From: Ectothiorhodospira shaposhnikovii
Lineage (GTDB): Bacteria > Pseudomonadota > Gammaproteobacteria > Ectothiorhodospirales > Ectothiorhodospiraceae
Direction: 5' to 3'
Assembly (NCBI RefSeq): GCF_022227765.1
Contig: NZ_JAJMLZ010000010.1
Coordinates: 1-64,000 of the forward strand
DNA length: 64,000 nt
In this document: one piece after another, positions 1 to 7,640 of the stretch
Numbering within the stretch: the first letter of the stretch is position 1
Layout of the letters: the number at the start of each line of letters is the position of its first letter
The notes under the pieces: generated by a model
What the model was told of the DNA's origin: nothing
Seen by the model: the letters and a program-made list of their open reading frames with translations, nothing else
The model's database searches: none
Program-made: the position numbers and the translations under genes

Positions 1-2
1 GC

Positions 3-332
3 CTGGCTCCACACCACTCGGCACGGGTGATCGAGTACATGCAGAGTCATCTGGATCAGCGTGTCACGCTGACCGAGCTCGCGGCGCTGTGTGACTTGTC
101 TCCATGGCACTTTTCCCGGGCCTTTACACACTCCCATGGGGACCCGCCCCATCGTTATCTGACGCGCTTGCGCCTGCAGAGGGCCCGGGAACTGCTGGAA
201 ACCACCTCCTTACCCATCTGCGCGGTCGCATCGGCCACAGGCTATTCGCATCAGCAGTTGGTGCGCCATTTTCGCTTGGCCACCGGCATGCCCCCCGGCA
301 CCTACCGTCAGCAGTACCGGGACCAGATCTGA
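3..332 (+). CDS. AraC-family transcriptional regulator, C-terminal part (cut by window edge)
   Basis: This is the DNA-binding end of an AraC/XylS-type regulator. Two helix-turn-helix units are visible: one around LTELAALCDLSPWHFSRAF and a second around VASATGYSHQQLVRHFR, followed by the usual short proline-containing end (GMPPGTYRQQY). The reading frame is open to the first base of the window, so the GTG at 27 is probably internal and the N-terminal effector domain lies outside. The ligand and targets cannot be told from this piece. It ends 120 bp before the truncated hemoglobin gene on the same strand, so the two could share regulation, but nothing in the sequence proves it. Confidence 0.85.
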   Translation: MAPHHSARVIEYMQSHLDQRVTLTELAALCDLSPWHFSRAFTHSHGDPPHRYLTRLRLQRARELLETTSLPICAVASATGYSHQQLVRHFRLATGMPPGTYRQQYRDQI

Positions 333-452
333 GTCCTGGCCCGATCGAGTAGCTGAAACCGCAAGAAGTGAAAAGTGACCGCAAGCAGATGGAAGTCAGT
401 CCATGCCGGCCCGCCTAACCTCAACGACAGGTGGCAATCAAAGGAGGTTTTC

Positions 453-815
453 ATGAATTCGTCCAGCCTATACGAGCGCCTGGGGGGCGAAGACAAGATT
501 CACGCACTGGCGACGACGATCTTTGACCTTCACAGGCAGAACCCCGCCGTGCGCAACCGCTACGTGGACAGTGATCGCGACAAGGTGATCCGGCTGGCAG
601 CAGAGTTCATCTGCGCCGGAACCGGGGGACCGCAGTCGTACACCGGTCTGGACATGGTGAGCGCCCATCGCGGGATGAACATCAGTGAAGAGGAATACGT
701 GGCGGTGGTGGACGACATCGTCCAGGCCATGCAGCAGCACGACATCGGCGAACGTGAACAGCAGGAAATGCTCATGATCCTGTGGTCACTCAAGCCCGAG
801 ATCCTGCGTCTTTAA
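453..815 (+). CDS. Group 1-like truncated hemoglobin
   Basis: A 120-residue protein that starts like truncated hemoglobins (SLYERLGGEDKI) and has the expected length for a group 1 globin. The likely proximal heme histidine is in MVSAHRGMNIS (about residue 70), matching the F-helix pattern HxxMxI. It would bind heme and O2 or NO in the cytoplasm, with possible NO detoxification or O2 sensing as family knowledge. By eye, the position that is usually a distal tyrosine (B10, in the FY of FYxRV) appears as IF here, so the distal pocket may be unusual. The start is set by a strong ribosome binding site, AAAGGAGG, at 440-447. It stands alone, after the AraC-type gene and before a gene-poor region. 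Confidence 0.85.
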   Translation: MNSSSLYERLGGEDKIHALATTIFDLHRQNPAVRNRYVDSDRDKVIRLAAEFICAGTGGPQSYTGLDMVSAHRGMNISEEEYVAVVDDIVQAMQQHDIGEREQQEMLMILWSLKPEILRL

Positions 816-1161
816 GACTGTTACGTCCCACCCTATCAAAGGTCTTCCATCCCGACCTCAGGGGTGGCCGTTCGAACGATGGACCAAGACCGTGGGCAAA
901 GGACGTATCCAGACAATGATTTCAGGGGAAGGTGCGCCAGCGCGGGCTGGCGGTCGCATTGATTTCAAGGTGGTGCTGTTTTCCCCAGTGCTGTGCCGCG
1001 TTGATCTCGCCTTCCAGGTGCAGGCGCTCGCTGAATCCGTGCAAGATGCCTGATAATCCAGCCGCCACCCCCTGGTGATCCGGACTGTCCGAATGCCCGC
1101 CGCGATGCCCCCCATCTATTCGTCTATTCGCGCTCGCCACGTTGACTCGTTTCTCGGCGAG
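816..1161. other. Gene-poor stretch, no supported gene
   Basis: About 350 bp after the truncated hemoglobin with no convincing coding region. Short open frames on both strands (for example the minus-strand frame around 922-1140) have no recognisable domain, no good ribosome binding site, and overlap each other. Together with the two gene fragments that follow it looks like a deletion scar where older genes have been eroded. I see no terminator with a T-tract behind the globin gene. Confidence 0.5.
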
Positions 1162-1413
1162 CTCCTATATGTCACCCATGACCAGGTGGAGGCCATGACC
1201 CTGGGGCAGCGGGTGGCCGTCATGGCCGGGGGTATCCTGCAGCAGGTGGACACCCCGATGGCCCTGTACGACCAGCCCGCCAATCTTTTCGTGGCCCGGT
1301 TTCTGGGGAGCCCGCCCATGAACTGCTTTACGGTCCGGCTAAGGGGCGAGTCAGGACGTCGGGAATGGGAGCTGGCCGGGCAGTGGCTGCCCCTACCGAA
1401 TCCGGGGTGGTGA
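1162..1413 (+). pseudogene. Remnant of a MalK/UgpC-type sugar ABC transporter ATPase
   Basis: The frame reads [20 protein letters not shown], then an LQQVDTP motif and [15 protein letters not shown]. This is the segment from the switch (H-loop) histidine to the start of the OB-fold domain of carbohydrate ABC ATPases such as UgpC and MalK. Walker A, the signature motif and Walker B are absent, and the preceding in-frame sequence is unrelated. The fragment covers roughly 80 residues of a normally ~360-residue protein, including the first part of the regulatory domain. It cannot act as an ATPase. It has no transporter neighbours, so it is best read as a relic of a deleted operon. Confidence 0.8.
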
Positions 1414-1445
1414 TGACCACGAACGGCAGCCCGCGGTCGCCGTAA

Positions 1446-1586
1446 CGGGTGAACAGAATGTGGGCGGAAGAAGAAACGCGGTTCGGCAACCTGCCGCCCA
1501 GGGCGGGCAACATCCTCGAAGCGATCCTCTACCGCGGTGAGCTCCCGCGCGGCGAGGTTGCTGGTCTGCTCGGCACCACCGCGTGA
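1446..1586 (+). pseudogene. Remnant of a Fic-family protein C-terminus (winged-helix end)
   Basis: After an in-frame stop (1443-1445) the frame reads RMWAEEETRFGNLPPRAGNI and continues ILEAILYRGELPRGEVAGLLGTTA before a stop at 1584. The pattern LPPRAGxILEAxLYRGELPRGEV is typical of the C-terminal winged-helix domain that follows the Fic AMP-transferase domain in DUF4172/Fic proteins. The HxFxDGNGR Fic motif is not in the window, so no enzyme function remains, and the domain ends before its second recognition helix. With the ABC ATPase remnant just upstream it marks a recombination or decay scar. Confidence 0.6.
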
Positions 1587-1695
1587 CTACATGCAGCGAT
1601 GAACGGCTTGAATTGCGTTTTTTGGGCGCCCCACTCCCCCGTTTTCTTGTATCGTGTGGCCTTTCTTCGCATCGACCAGAGATTCGGATAACCCC

Positions 1696-3183
1696 ATGAC
1701 AAACAAGAAGAAGATCACCATTATCGGTGCCGGCTTTTCCGGCATGGCGGCGGCGGCCACCCTGGCCCGGGAAGGGATGGACGTGACCGTGATCGAACGC
1801 CACGACATCCCCGGCGGACGGGGGCGACAGTTCTCGGCGCAAGGGTTCACCTTCGACATGGGACCCAGCTGGTACTGGATGCCCGATGTGATCGATGACT
1901 TCTTCGCCCGCTTCGACCGTCGGGTGTCGGACTATTTCGAGCTCAAACGGCTGGACCCGTCCTATCGGATCTATTTCGGCAAGGATGATTATGTGGAGAT
2001 CCCCGCCAGCATGGAAGAAGCAGAAGCCCTGTTCGAGGGCATCGAACCCGGCGCCGGGGCGCAGCTGCGGGCCTTCATGCAGGAGGCCGAGGTGAAGTAC
2101 ACCGTGGGCATCGGCGAGTTCGCCAACAAGCCCTGTCTGTCCATCATGGAGTTCGCCCAGCTGCGGCTGCTCAAGTATCTGTTTTCCATGCACCTGCTGC
2201 GCTCCTTCCGCAGCCACATCAGCCGCTACTTCAAGAGTCCCCGCATCCAGCGCATGCTGGAGTTCCCCATCCTGTTCCTGGGGGGGACGGGCCGCACCAC
2301 CCCGGCCCTGTACAGCATGATGAACTATGGTGATATCAAGCTGGGCACCTGGTATCCCATGGGGGGCATGCACCAGCTGGCCCGGGCCATGCACCGGCTG
2401 GCGGAGGAACAGGGGGTGACGTTCCACTTCAGTACCGAGGCCACCCGCATCGACACCCGGGACGGCAAGGCGGTGGCGGTGGAGACGAACCAGGGGCGGT
2501 TCGAGGCGGATTTCATCATCGCCTCCGGCGACTATCACCACATGGAACAGGTCCTGCTGCCCCGGGAGGCCCGCACCTACGACCAGGCCTACTGGGACAA
2601 GCGGGTGATGTCTCCCTCCTCCCTGATCTTCTACATGGGGGTGAACAGGAAGCTGGAGGGGCTGTTGCACCACACCCTGCTGTTCGACGCGGATTTCGAG
2701 GCCCATGCGGCACAGATTTATGAAGATCCCCAGTGGCCCACGGAACCCTCCCTGTACATCAATGTCACTTCCCAGACCGACCCTTCCGTGGCACCGGAAG
2801 GCCAGGAAAACCTCATGGTCCTGATCCCGGTGGCCCCGGGGCTGGAGGATACCCAGGCCGTGCGCGATCGTTACTACACCCTCATCATGGACCGCATCGA
2901 GGCCATCACCGGCCAGTCCATCCGCGAGCATGTGGTGTATTGCCGCAGTTATGCCCAGAATGACTTCACCGAGGATTATCATGCCTTCAAGGGCAATGCC
3001 TACGGCCTGGCCAACACCCTGATGCAGACTGCCTTCCTCAAGCCCCGCATGCAAAGCCGCAAGCTGGATAACCTGTACTTCGCCGGCCAGCTCACCGTGC
3101 CGGGACCCGGGGTGCCCCCCACCATCCTGTCCGGGACCATCGCCGCCGGCGAGATCCTGGGCCGTTGCCGGAGCCAGTCATGA
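1696..3183 (+). CDS. Phytoene desaturase (CrtI/CrtN)-family FAD-dependent oxidoreductase
   Basis: A 495-residue flavoprotein. The N-terminus has the dinucleotide-binding fold KITIIGAGFSGMAAAATLA followed by an acidic ribose contact (VTVIERHDIPGGRG). The C-terminus carries the family signature YFAGQLTVPGPGVPPTILSG, which contacts FAD. CrtI-family enzymes desaturate or isomerise carotenoid precursors. No phytoene synthase or other crt gene is nearby, so the substrate is not established, and a non-carotenoid amine or polyene oxidase role is possible. ATG 1696 is preferred over an upstream in-frame ATG (1654) because homology begins there. The stop overlaps the pdxH start by four bases (ATGA), showing translational coupling. 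Confidence 0.85.
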   Translation: MTNKKKITIIGAGFSGMAAAATLAREGMDVTVIERHDIPGGRGRQFSAQGFTFDMGPSWYWMPDVIDDFFARFDRRVSDYFELKRLDPSYRIYFGKDDYVEIPASMEEAEALFEGIEPGAGAQLRAFMQEAEVKYTVGIGEFANKPCLSIMEFAQLRLLKYLFSMHLLRSFRSHISRYFKSPRIQRMLEFPILFLGGTGRTTPALYSMMNYGDIKLGTWYPMGGMHQLARAMHRLAEEQGVTFHFSTEATRIDTRDGKAVAVETNQGRFEADFIIASGDYHHMEQVLLPREARTYDQAYWDKRVMSPSSLIFYMGVNRKLEGLLHHTLLFDADFEAHAAQIYEDPQWPTEPSLYINVTSQTDPSVAPEGQENLMVLIPVAPGLEDTQAVRDRYYTLIMDRIEAITGQSIREHVVYCRSYAQNDFTEDYHAFKGNAYGLANTLMQTAFLKPRMQSRKLDNLYFAGQLTVPGPGVPPTILSGTIAAGEILGRCRSQS

Positions 3184-3818
3184 CCCAGATCGACCACCGA
3201 CAGACCCGCCGTGACTATAGCCGGGGCAGCCTGCGCCGGGCGGACCTGGCCGCCGATCCCTTCGTGCAACTGGGCCGCTGGCTGGCGGAGGCAGAGGACC
3301 AGCCCGATGCCACCGCCATGGCCCTGGCCACGGTGAATGACCACGGTCAGCCCTCCCAGCGCATGGTCCTGCTCAAGCATCTGGATACCCGAGGGCTATG
3401 CTGGTATTCCGATACCCGCAGTCAGAAGGGACGGGAGCTGGCCCACAATCCCCGGGCCTGTCTGCTGTTTTTCTGGGCGCCGCTGGAGCGGCAAATTCGG
3501 GTGGAGGGGATCGTGGAGCGTCTGACCGAGGCGGAGGCGGAGGCGTATTTCCGCAGCCGTCCGCCGGGCAGCCGACTGGCGGCGGCGGCCTCGCACCAGA
3601 GCGCCCCCATCGCCGGTCGGGATGCCCTGGAGGCCCGTCTCAAGGCGGTACAGGAACGTCATCCGGACGGGGACGTGCCCAGGCCGGAGAGCTGGATCGG
3701 GTTCAGACTGGTGCCGGAGGCCTTCGAGTTCTGGCAGGGCCGGGATAACCGGCTCCATGACCGGTTCCGCTACCACCGGGATGAGGCGGGCTGGGGGCTG
3801 ACCCGGCTGATGCCGTAA
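3180..3818 (+). CDS. pdxH: Pyridoxamine/pyridoxine 5'-phosphate oxidase
   Basis: A 212-residue FMN enzyme that oxidises PNP or PMP to pyridoxal 5'-phosphate, the last step of vitamin B6 synthesis and salvage. Visible family features are the N-terminal DYSRGSLRRADL, the FMN-binding stretch QRMVLLKHLDTRGLCWYSD and the following SQKGRELAHNP. Later come SRLAAAASHQS, and the C-terminal signature EFWQGRDNRLHDRFRY ending in RLMP, close to the usual RLxP end. Length matches E. coli PdxH (218). The ATG overlaps the desaturase stop codon, so the two are one transcription unit. The PLP made here would serve the PLP enzyme TrpB encoded 6 kb away, though nothing links them directly. Confidence 0.97.
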   Translation: MTQIDHRQTRRDYSRGSLRRADLAADPFVQLGRWLAEAEDQPDATAMALATVNDHGQPSQRMVLLKHLDTRGLCWYSDTRSQKGRELAHNPRACLLFFWAPLERQIRVEGIVERLTEAEAEAYFRSRPPGSRLAAAASHQSAPIAGRDALEARLKAVQERHPDGDVPRPESWIGFRLVPEAFEFWQGRDNRLHDRFRYHRDEAGWGLTRLMP

Positions 3819-3821
3819 GCC

Positions 3822-5171
3822 TCAGTCGGTCAGCACCAGCCGGGTGCCGAAGGGGGGTTCGGCGTCCTGAAAGGCCGCCGTGACCACCCACAGCACGGGC
3901 CAGCCGGGCCGAAACCCGGCCGGCCCCTGCAAATCCGTGAGCACCACGCCCATGTCGGGCCGGTAGCGATCCGCGGCCTGCAGCAGAGGCGTGAAGTCCG
4001 TGCCCCCGCCGCCTTCGAAGACGATGTCTCGCAGGTTGGATACCCCCGGCTCCAGCTCTTCCACCGCCCGCACCCGGGTATCGCCGATGATCACCACCAG
4101 GCGGGATTCCGTGCGCCGGGTGATGGCCTCGATCTCGGTGGCGAAACGGCCCAGCAGGGCCTCGTCGATGGAGCCGGACACGTCCACCACCAGCACCAGA
4201 CGGGGCACCGAGGCGGCGGTGACCATACCCGGTTCCCAGGGCATGCGTCGCCCTCCCGGTGCCCGCCCCCGATTGGCCAGGTAGGACCGGGAGGGCCGGG
4301 ACCAGGACACTTCCGGTCGGCGGGCCAGTCCCCGGCTGACCCGGGTACGCAGCACCTGTTCCCAGGGCACCTTCACCCGGGGCAGATCGGCGATGAGGCC
4401 CCGCAGCATGGAAAAGTCCCCGTCCCCGGCGTGGGCACGGGTGATGCGCTGCGCCCATTCCCGGCTCTGCTCCGCCACGGTTTCCGGTTTGAGGGCATCC
4501 TCGTCGGAGGGCAGCAGATCCCTCAGAATATCCGCCCCCAGTTGACGGGTCCGGGCCGCCCGGGGGCCGTCTTCCATGGCCTGGGCCTGACCGCCCTGCC
4601 CTTCCCGGGCGGGTCCCGAGCCGCCGTCACCCTCCCGGGATGTCTGACTGGATTGCCGGGAAGACGAGTCGCTGGGCCGACGGTCGTCGATCTGGCGATA
4701 GAGGCGTTCCACGTCCCATTCCAGCAAGGATTTTTCCTCGCTCTGCTGGATCTGCAACACGTCGCCCAATAGGCTGGACAGGGTGACGGAACCCTTGGGC
4801 AGGGCCATCCAGGTGAGGTGCCCGAGGCTGCTGTTGACGATGGCGTCGGCGCAGATATTGAAGAGGTCCGGGTCCACGCTGCCCCTCAGTCGGGCGATGG
4901 CCTGCATGCGCTGGGGGTGGCGCAGGGCCACGTGCAGCACCTGGTGGGCCACCAGGCCCACCTGCTGGGGATGAGGCAGTCGTTCGAAGGCGGGGCCGTA
5001 GACAATGGTATGGCCGTCGTTGGCGACGGTGATGGCCTCCCGGCCATCCGGCAGGTCACGGTGCTGCACCCACAGGGCCAGGCCGCCCGTGGACGGCGCG
5101 AACTCCACCAGGGTCTGGATGGCGCGGGTGCCCCGGTGGGTGGGGCCGGTGGTGAAGGCGGGTGTGTTCAT
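3822..5171 (-). CDS. DUF2201-like putative metallopeptidase/VWA-domain protein
   Basis: A 449-residue protein with two parts. The N-terminal part (about 1-130) resembles the DUF2201 metallopeptidase-like domain and carries VAHQVLHVALRH where a zinc HExxH would be expected. The glutamate is glutamine, so peptidase activity is doubtful. A low-complexity Ser/Gly/Gln linker (about 160-210) follows. The C-terminal part (about 315-449) is a von Willebrand A fold with the MIDAS motif VVDVSGSID and a later VLTDLQG. Such proteins act with MoxR-type AAA+ ATPases encoded beside them. Its ATG overlaps the stop of the AAA+ gene (ATGA), so the pair is translated together. It converges with pdxH, with only 3 bp between the stop codons. 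Confidence 0.85.
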   Translation of the reverse strand: MNTPAFTTGPTHRGTRAIQTLVEFAPSTGGLALWVQHRDLPDGREAITVANDGHTIVYGPAFERLPHPQQVGLVAHQVLHVALRHPQRMQAIARLRGSVDPDLFNICADAIVNSSLGHLTWMALPKGSVTLSSLLGDVLQIQQSEEKSLLEWDVERLYRQIDDRRPSDSSSRQSSQTSREGDGGSGPAREGQGGQAQAMEDGPRAARTRQLGADILRDLLPSDEDALKPETVAEQSREWAQRITRAHAGDGDFSMLRGLIADLPRVKVPWEQVLRTRVSRGLARRPEVSWSRPSRSYLANRGRAPGGRRMPWEPGMVTAASVPRLVLVVDVSGSIDEALLGRFATEIEAITRRTESRLVVIIGDTRVRAVEELEPGVSNLRDIVFEGGGGTDFTPLLQAADRYRPDMGVVLTDLQGPAGFRPGWPVLWVVTAAFQDAEPPFGTRLVLTD

Positions 5172-6247
5172 TCCCCACGCTGTTCCATGTAGCGCCCGTA
5201 GACCGGGCTGCCCAGCACGGCATTCTCCAGCCCCAGGGACAGGGCCCGGTGCATGAGCAGTTCCATGGTGAGGGTCTGGGCTTCGCGGATGGGCAGGGGA
5301 ACATCGCCGCGGATGTCCGGATACTGCTCCACGATCTCCAGGGCCCGGGCCATGCCGTGCTCCCCCGTCACTGCCGCCAGCAGGCCGTAAATCATGCCGT
5401 ACAGACCGTCCAGGGTGCGGGGCAGCAGGGCCGCCGTCTCCTTGCCGGGGGCGGCGTCCAGCAGACGGGTGACGTCCACCCCGGCCTGGATTTCCCGCAA
5501 CACGCCGAAGAATTCCGCCGCGTTGGCGGCACCGATGCGTCCCTGGACAAACAGGCGCTTGGCACTGTCCGACATTCCCGACTTGAGCACGTTGGAAATG
5601 TCTTCCCAGCCCCGGGGGCTGGCGCCGATCAGGTAGTCGTTGGCCAGCTGGGTCTGGGTGTCGTCCAGCTTGTCGGCGCGCACCTTGAGGTAGGCCATGA
5701 CCTCGGGGGCGAATCCCCGCGCCAGGGCATGTTCCAGAAAGGCGTCGATCACCGTCTGCACGTTGAAATGGAACATGCGGTCCGCCAGGGCCGTGCCCAT
5801 GTCGTGGCTCACGGCGCCGTGGAAGCGGGCGTTACCGGCCGCCACCACCATCCAGCCTTCGGGCAGGAGGTAATGGCCGACACGGCGGTCCAGGATCAGG
5901 GAATAGGCGGAGATCTGCAGGCGCTGGTCCGCGGCGGTCAGTTCGTCCAGAAACAGGACGCCTTCGGGCGTATCGGCCTCGGGCAGGAATTCCGGCGGAA
6001 ACCAGACGGTGCGGGACTGCTGTTCGTCCGCGTAGATGGCGCCGCGAATGTCCACCGGTTCGATGGTGGTCAGGCGCAGGTCCACCAGGGGGACGTCATA
6101 ATGCCGGGCCAACTGGGCAACGATGGAGGATTTCCCCACCCCCCGGGTCCCCCACAGCATGGAGGCCCTGCGCCGCAGCACCGGATCGGCATATTGCTCG
6201 ATCAGGGCCTGCTTGGCCGCGGCGATGGAAACTGCGGGGATGTTCAT
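5168..6247 (-). CDS. MoxR-type AAA+ ATPase partnered with a VWA protein
   Basis: A 359-residue AAA+ ATPase. Walker A is WGTRGVGKSS (about residue 35) and Walker B is GVLFLDELTAAD. Sensor 1 lies in VVAAGNARFHGA, and an arginine-finger region follows (LADRMFHFNV). MoxR-type ATPases remodel or load cofactors into partner proteins, usually with a VWA protein as adaptor, and here the VWA gene follows with a 4-bp overlap. ATG 6247 is chosen because AAGG lies seven bases before it. An alternative start at 6262 adds five residues. The target of the complex is unknown, and the upstream membrane protein gene is the natural third component. Confidence 0.88.
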   Translation of the reverse strand: MNIPAVSIAAAKQALIEQYADPVLRRRASMLWGTRGVGKSSIVAQLARHYDVPLVDLRLTTIEPVDIRGAIYADEQQSRTVWFPPEFLPEADTPEGVLFLDELTAADQRLQISAYSLILDRRVGHYLLPEGWMVVAAGNARFHGAVSHDMGTALADRMFHFNVQTVIDAFLEHALARGFAPEVMAYLKVRADKLDDTQTQLANDYLIGASPRGWEDISNVLKSGMSDSAKRLFVQGRIGAANAAEFFGVLREIQAGVDVTRLLDAAPGKETAALLPRTLDGLYGMIYGLLAAVTGEHGMARALEIVEQYPDIRGDVPLPIREAQTLTMELLMHRALSLGLENAVLGSPVYGRYMEQRGE

Positions 6248-6312
6248 GGGGTTGCCTTGCATGCGTTATATCCGTCCTCGGGGTTGATCGTTTGGGACTG
6301 TGCCATATCGGC

Positions 6313-7392
6313 TCAGGCATCGGTATCCCGGGTCCAGGCGGGCAGGTCCAGGGGTCTGGGCGGGGGCGGGATCTCCAGTACCGGCACCTCCCGCGACCAG
6401 CTCCAGAAGACCGCCAGCAGCAGGACCGGGGGAATGCCGGTGGTCCACAGGGGCAAGGGCTCCTCGCGGCCCAGACCCAGCAGGTAAAGCACCGGCACCA
6501 GCGCCAGGATGCCCAGTACCCCCTGGACCGGGAGGCTGCGACGAAAGACCACCTGCCAGCGCCGACGCAGGAAGCGGGCATGAAAATCCTCGGGAGGGCG
6601 GGAGAAGATCGCCACCAGATGGGAAATGGTCTGGGCAAACTTGTTTTCCGCGTCCTCGGAACGCTCGGGTTCCCGATGGGCCAACTTGATCGTGGACTTC
6701 CAGCCGCTGTCGGTGGCCTGCAGGGGACGCCAGGCCCGGCCTCGCACGGCCAGCAGATCGGCGGGCAGGGCCACTTCCCCGGCGGGCGGTTTTTCCAGCA
6801 CCAGCTTGGCCGGCAGGCCTTCCACCTGGCGGGCGTCCAGGGTCAGGCGTCGACCGGCCACCACAGCCTCTCCGCCCGCAAAGCGCATGGGCCAGATTTC
6901 CCCGCCCTGCAGACGGCGCCGCGCCACCCGCCGGACGCGGTAATCCAGGGCCGCCAGCACGCCATCCACCCGCATGAACTGCTGCGCCGGGGCCACCTTG
7001 GTGAGCTGCCGGTAGACCCCTTCCACCGTGGGTCCTTCCACCTCCAGCGTGGCCTTGATTCCCGAGGCATGGGTCAGGGTCCGGACCAGGCGGAACTGGT
7101 CGGTCTTCGGGTTTTCCAGGGTGAGGGTTTCCGTCAGGGTCAGGCCGGCCAGACCCACCGACGCATGCTCGACGGGCTGGAAGACGAGGGTTCGTGCCTG
7201 CCGGTCCGTGGCCGCCAGATCCACCCGGCGGCCATCCCGTGAAAAGGGTGCCACCAATTTGAGAATTTCATGATGGGTCAGTGGGATCACCTTCCCTCCT
7301 TCGCCCTGTTCCGGATTTTGCTCCGGTGTTGGATCGGCGCCCACCATCCAGCGCAGCGTGGCGCCGAGGGGCATGGCTTTTCTGACTGTCAT
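6313..7392 (-). CDS. Unknown membrane-anchored protein of the AAA+/VWA operon
   Basis: A 359-residue protein that I do not recognise. Residues 1-270 are soluble and rich in beta-type sequence, with no known motif. Two hydrophobic helices near the C-terminus (VQGVLGILALVPVLYLLGL and the following GIPPVLLLAVFWSW, about 293-335) are separated by a short turn, which should place both ends on the same side of the membrane. A short Pro-rich tail ends in TRDTDA. It is the first gene of the minus-strand set, 65 bp ahead of the AAA+ ATPase start, so it is likely the membrane partner or client of the AAA+/VWA pair. That role is inference from position only. Confidence 0.75.
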   Translation of the reverse strand: MTVRKAMPLGATLRWMVGADPTPEQNPEQGEGGKVIPLTHHEILKLVAPFSRDGRRVDLAATDRQARTLVFQPVEHASVGLAGLTLTETLTLENPKTDQFRLVRTLTHASGIKATLEVEGPTVEGVYRQLTKVAPAQQFMRVDGVLAALDYRVRRVARRRLQGGEIWPMRFAGGEAVVAGRRLTLDARQVEGLPAKLVLEKPPAGEVALPADLLAVRGRAWRPLQATDSGWKSTIKLAHREPERSEDAENKFAQTISHLVAIFSRPPEDFHARFLRRRWQVVFRRSLPVQGVLGILALVPVLYLLGLGREEPLPLWTTGIPPVLLLAVFWSWSREVPVLEIPPPPRPLDLPAWTRDTDA

Positions 7393-7440
7393 AGTACGAT
7401 ATGTTTCCCCATGAATGTGCTGACCCTGCCGTCACTCCCG

Positions 7441-7521
7441 CTTCAACCTGCCGTCACTCCCGCGAAAGCGGGAGTCCAGAGGTTCTACACGCACTGGATT
7501 CCCGCCTGCGCGGGAATGACG
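7441..7521. repeat. REP-type palindromic element, copy 1 (inverted to copy 2)
   Basis: Two different hairpins lie back to back: CCCGCGAAAGCGGG (stem around 7459) and TTCCCGCCTGCGCGGGAA (around 7499). The outer ends are CGTCACTCCC and GGGAATGACG. The same unit occurs in reverse orientation at 8828-8910, and a shortened copy is at 50888. Homology with copy 2 continues past the hairpins into CTTCAACCT on the outer side. It lies in the divergent gap between the membrane-protein operon and the DUF5610-type gene. Elements of this kind are non-coding REP/BIME-like units, possibly spread by a RAYT transposase, none of which is in the window. Confidence 0.85.
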
Positions 7522-7640
7522 GCTGGTCCAAAGGCCGGAATGACAGCTCGGATTCAGGAATCATTTTTTCCAGCATATCCCTAAAGTCGCTCAAGAGACT
7601 GCCGCTACAGTCAGCATACCCATCATTCCCGGAGTTCACC

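Noticed and set aside
922-1140. Small minus-strand protein in the scar region
   Set aside because: No family, no ribosome binding site, overlapping other frames. I could not support it.
1328-1513. Minus-strand frame with [19 protein letters not shown]
   Set aside because: Looks protein-like for ~20 residues but I could not assign it, and it overlaps the ABC and Fic remnants on the other strand.
1393-3054. 553-residue open frame on the minus strand
   Set aside because: It lies antisense to the CrtI-like gene and results from GC-rich codon bias. It has no motif or ribosome binding site.
7401-7640. N-terminal extension of the DUF5610-type protein
   Set aside because: The frame would translate the REP-type element. 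GTG 7641 has a proper Shine-Dalgarno.
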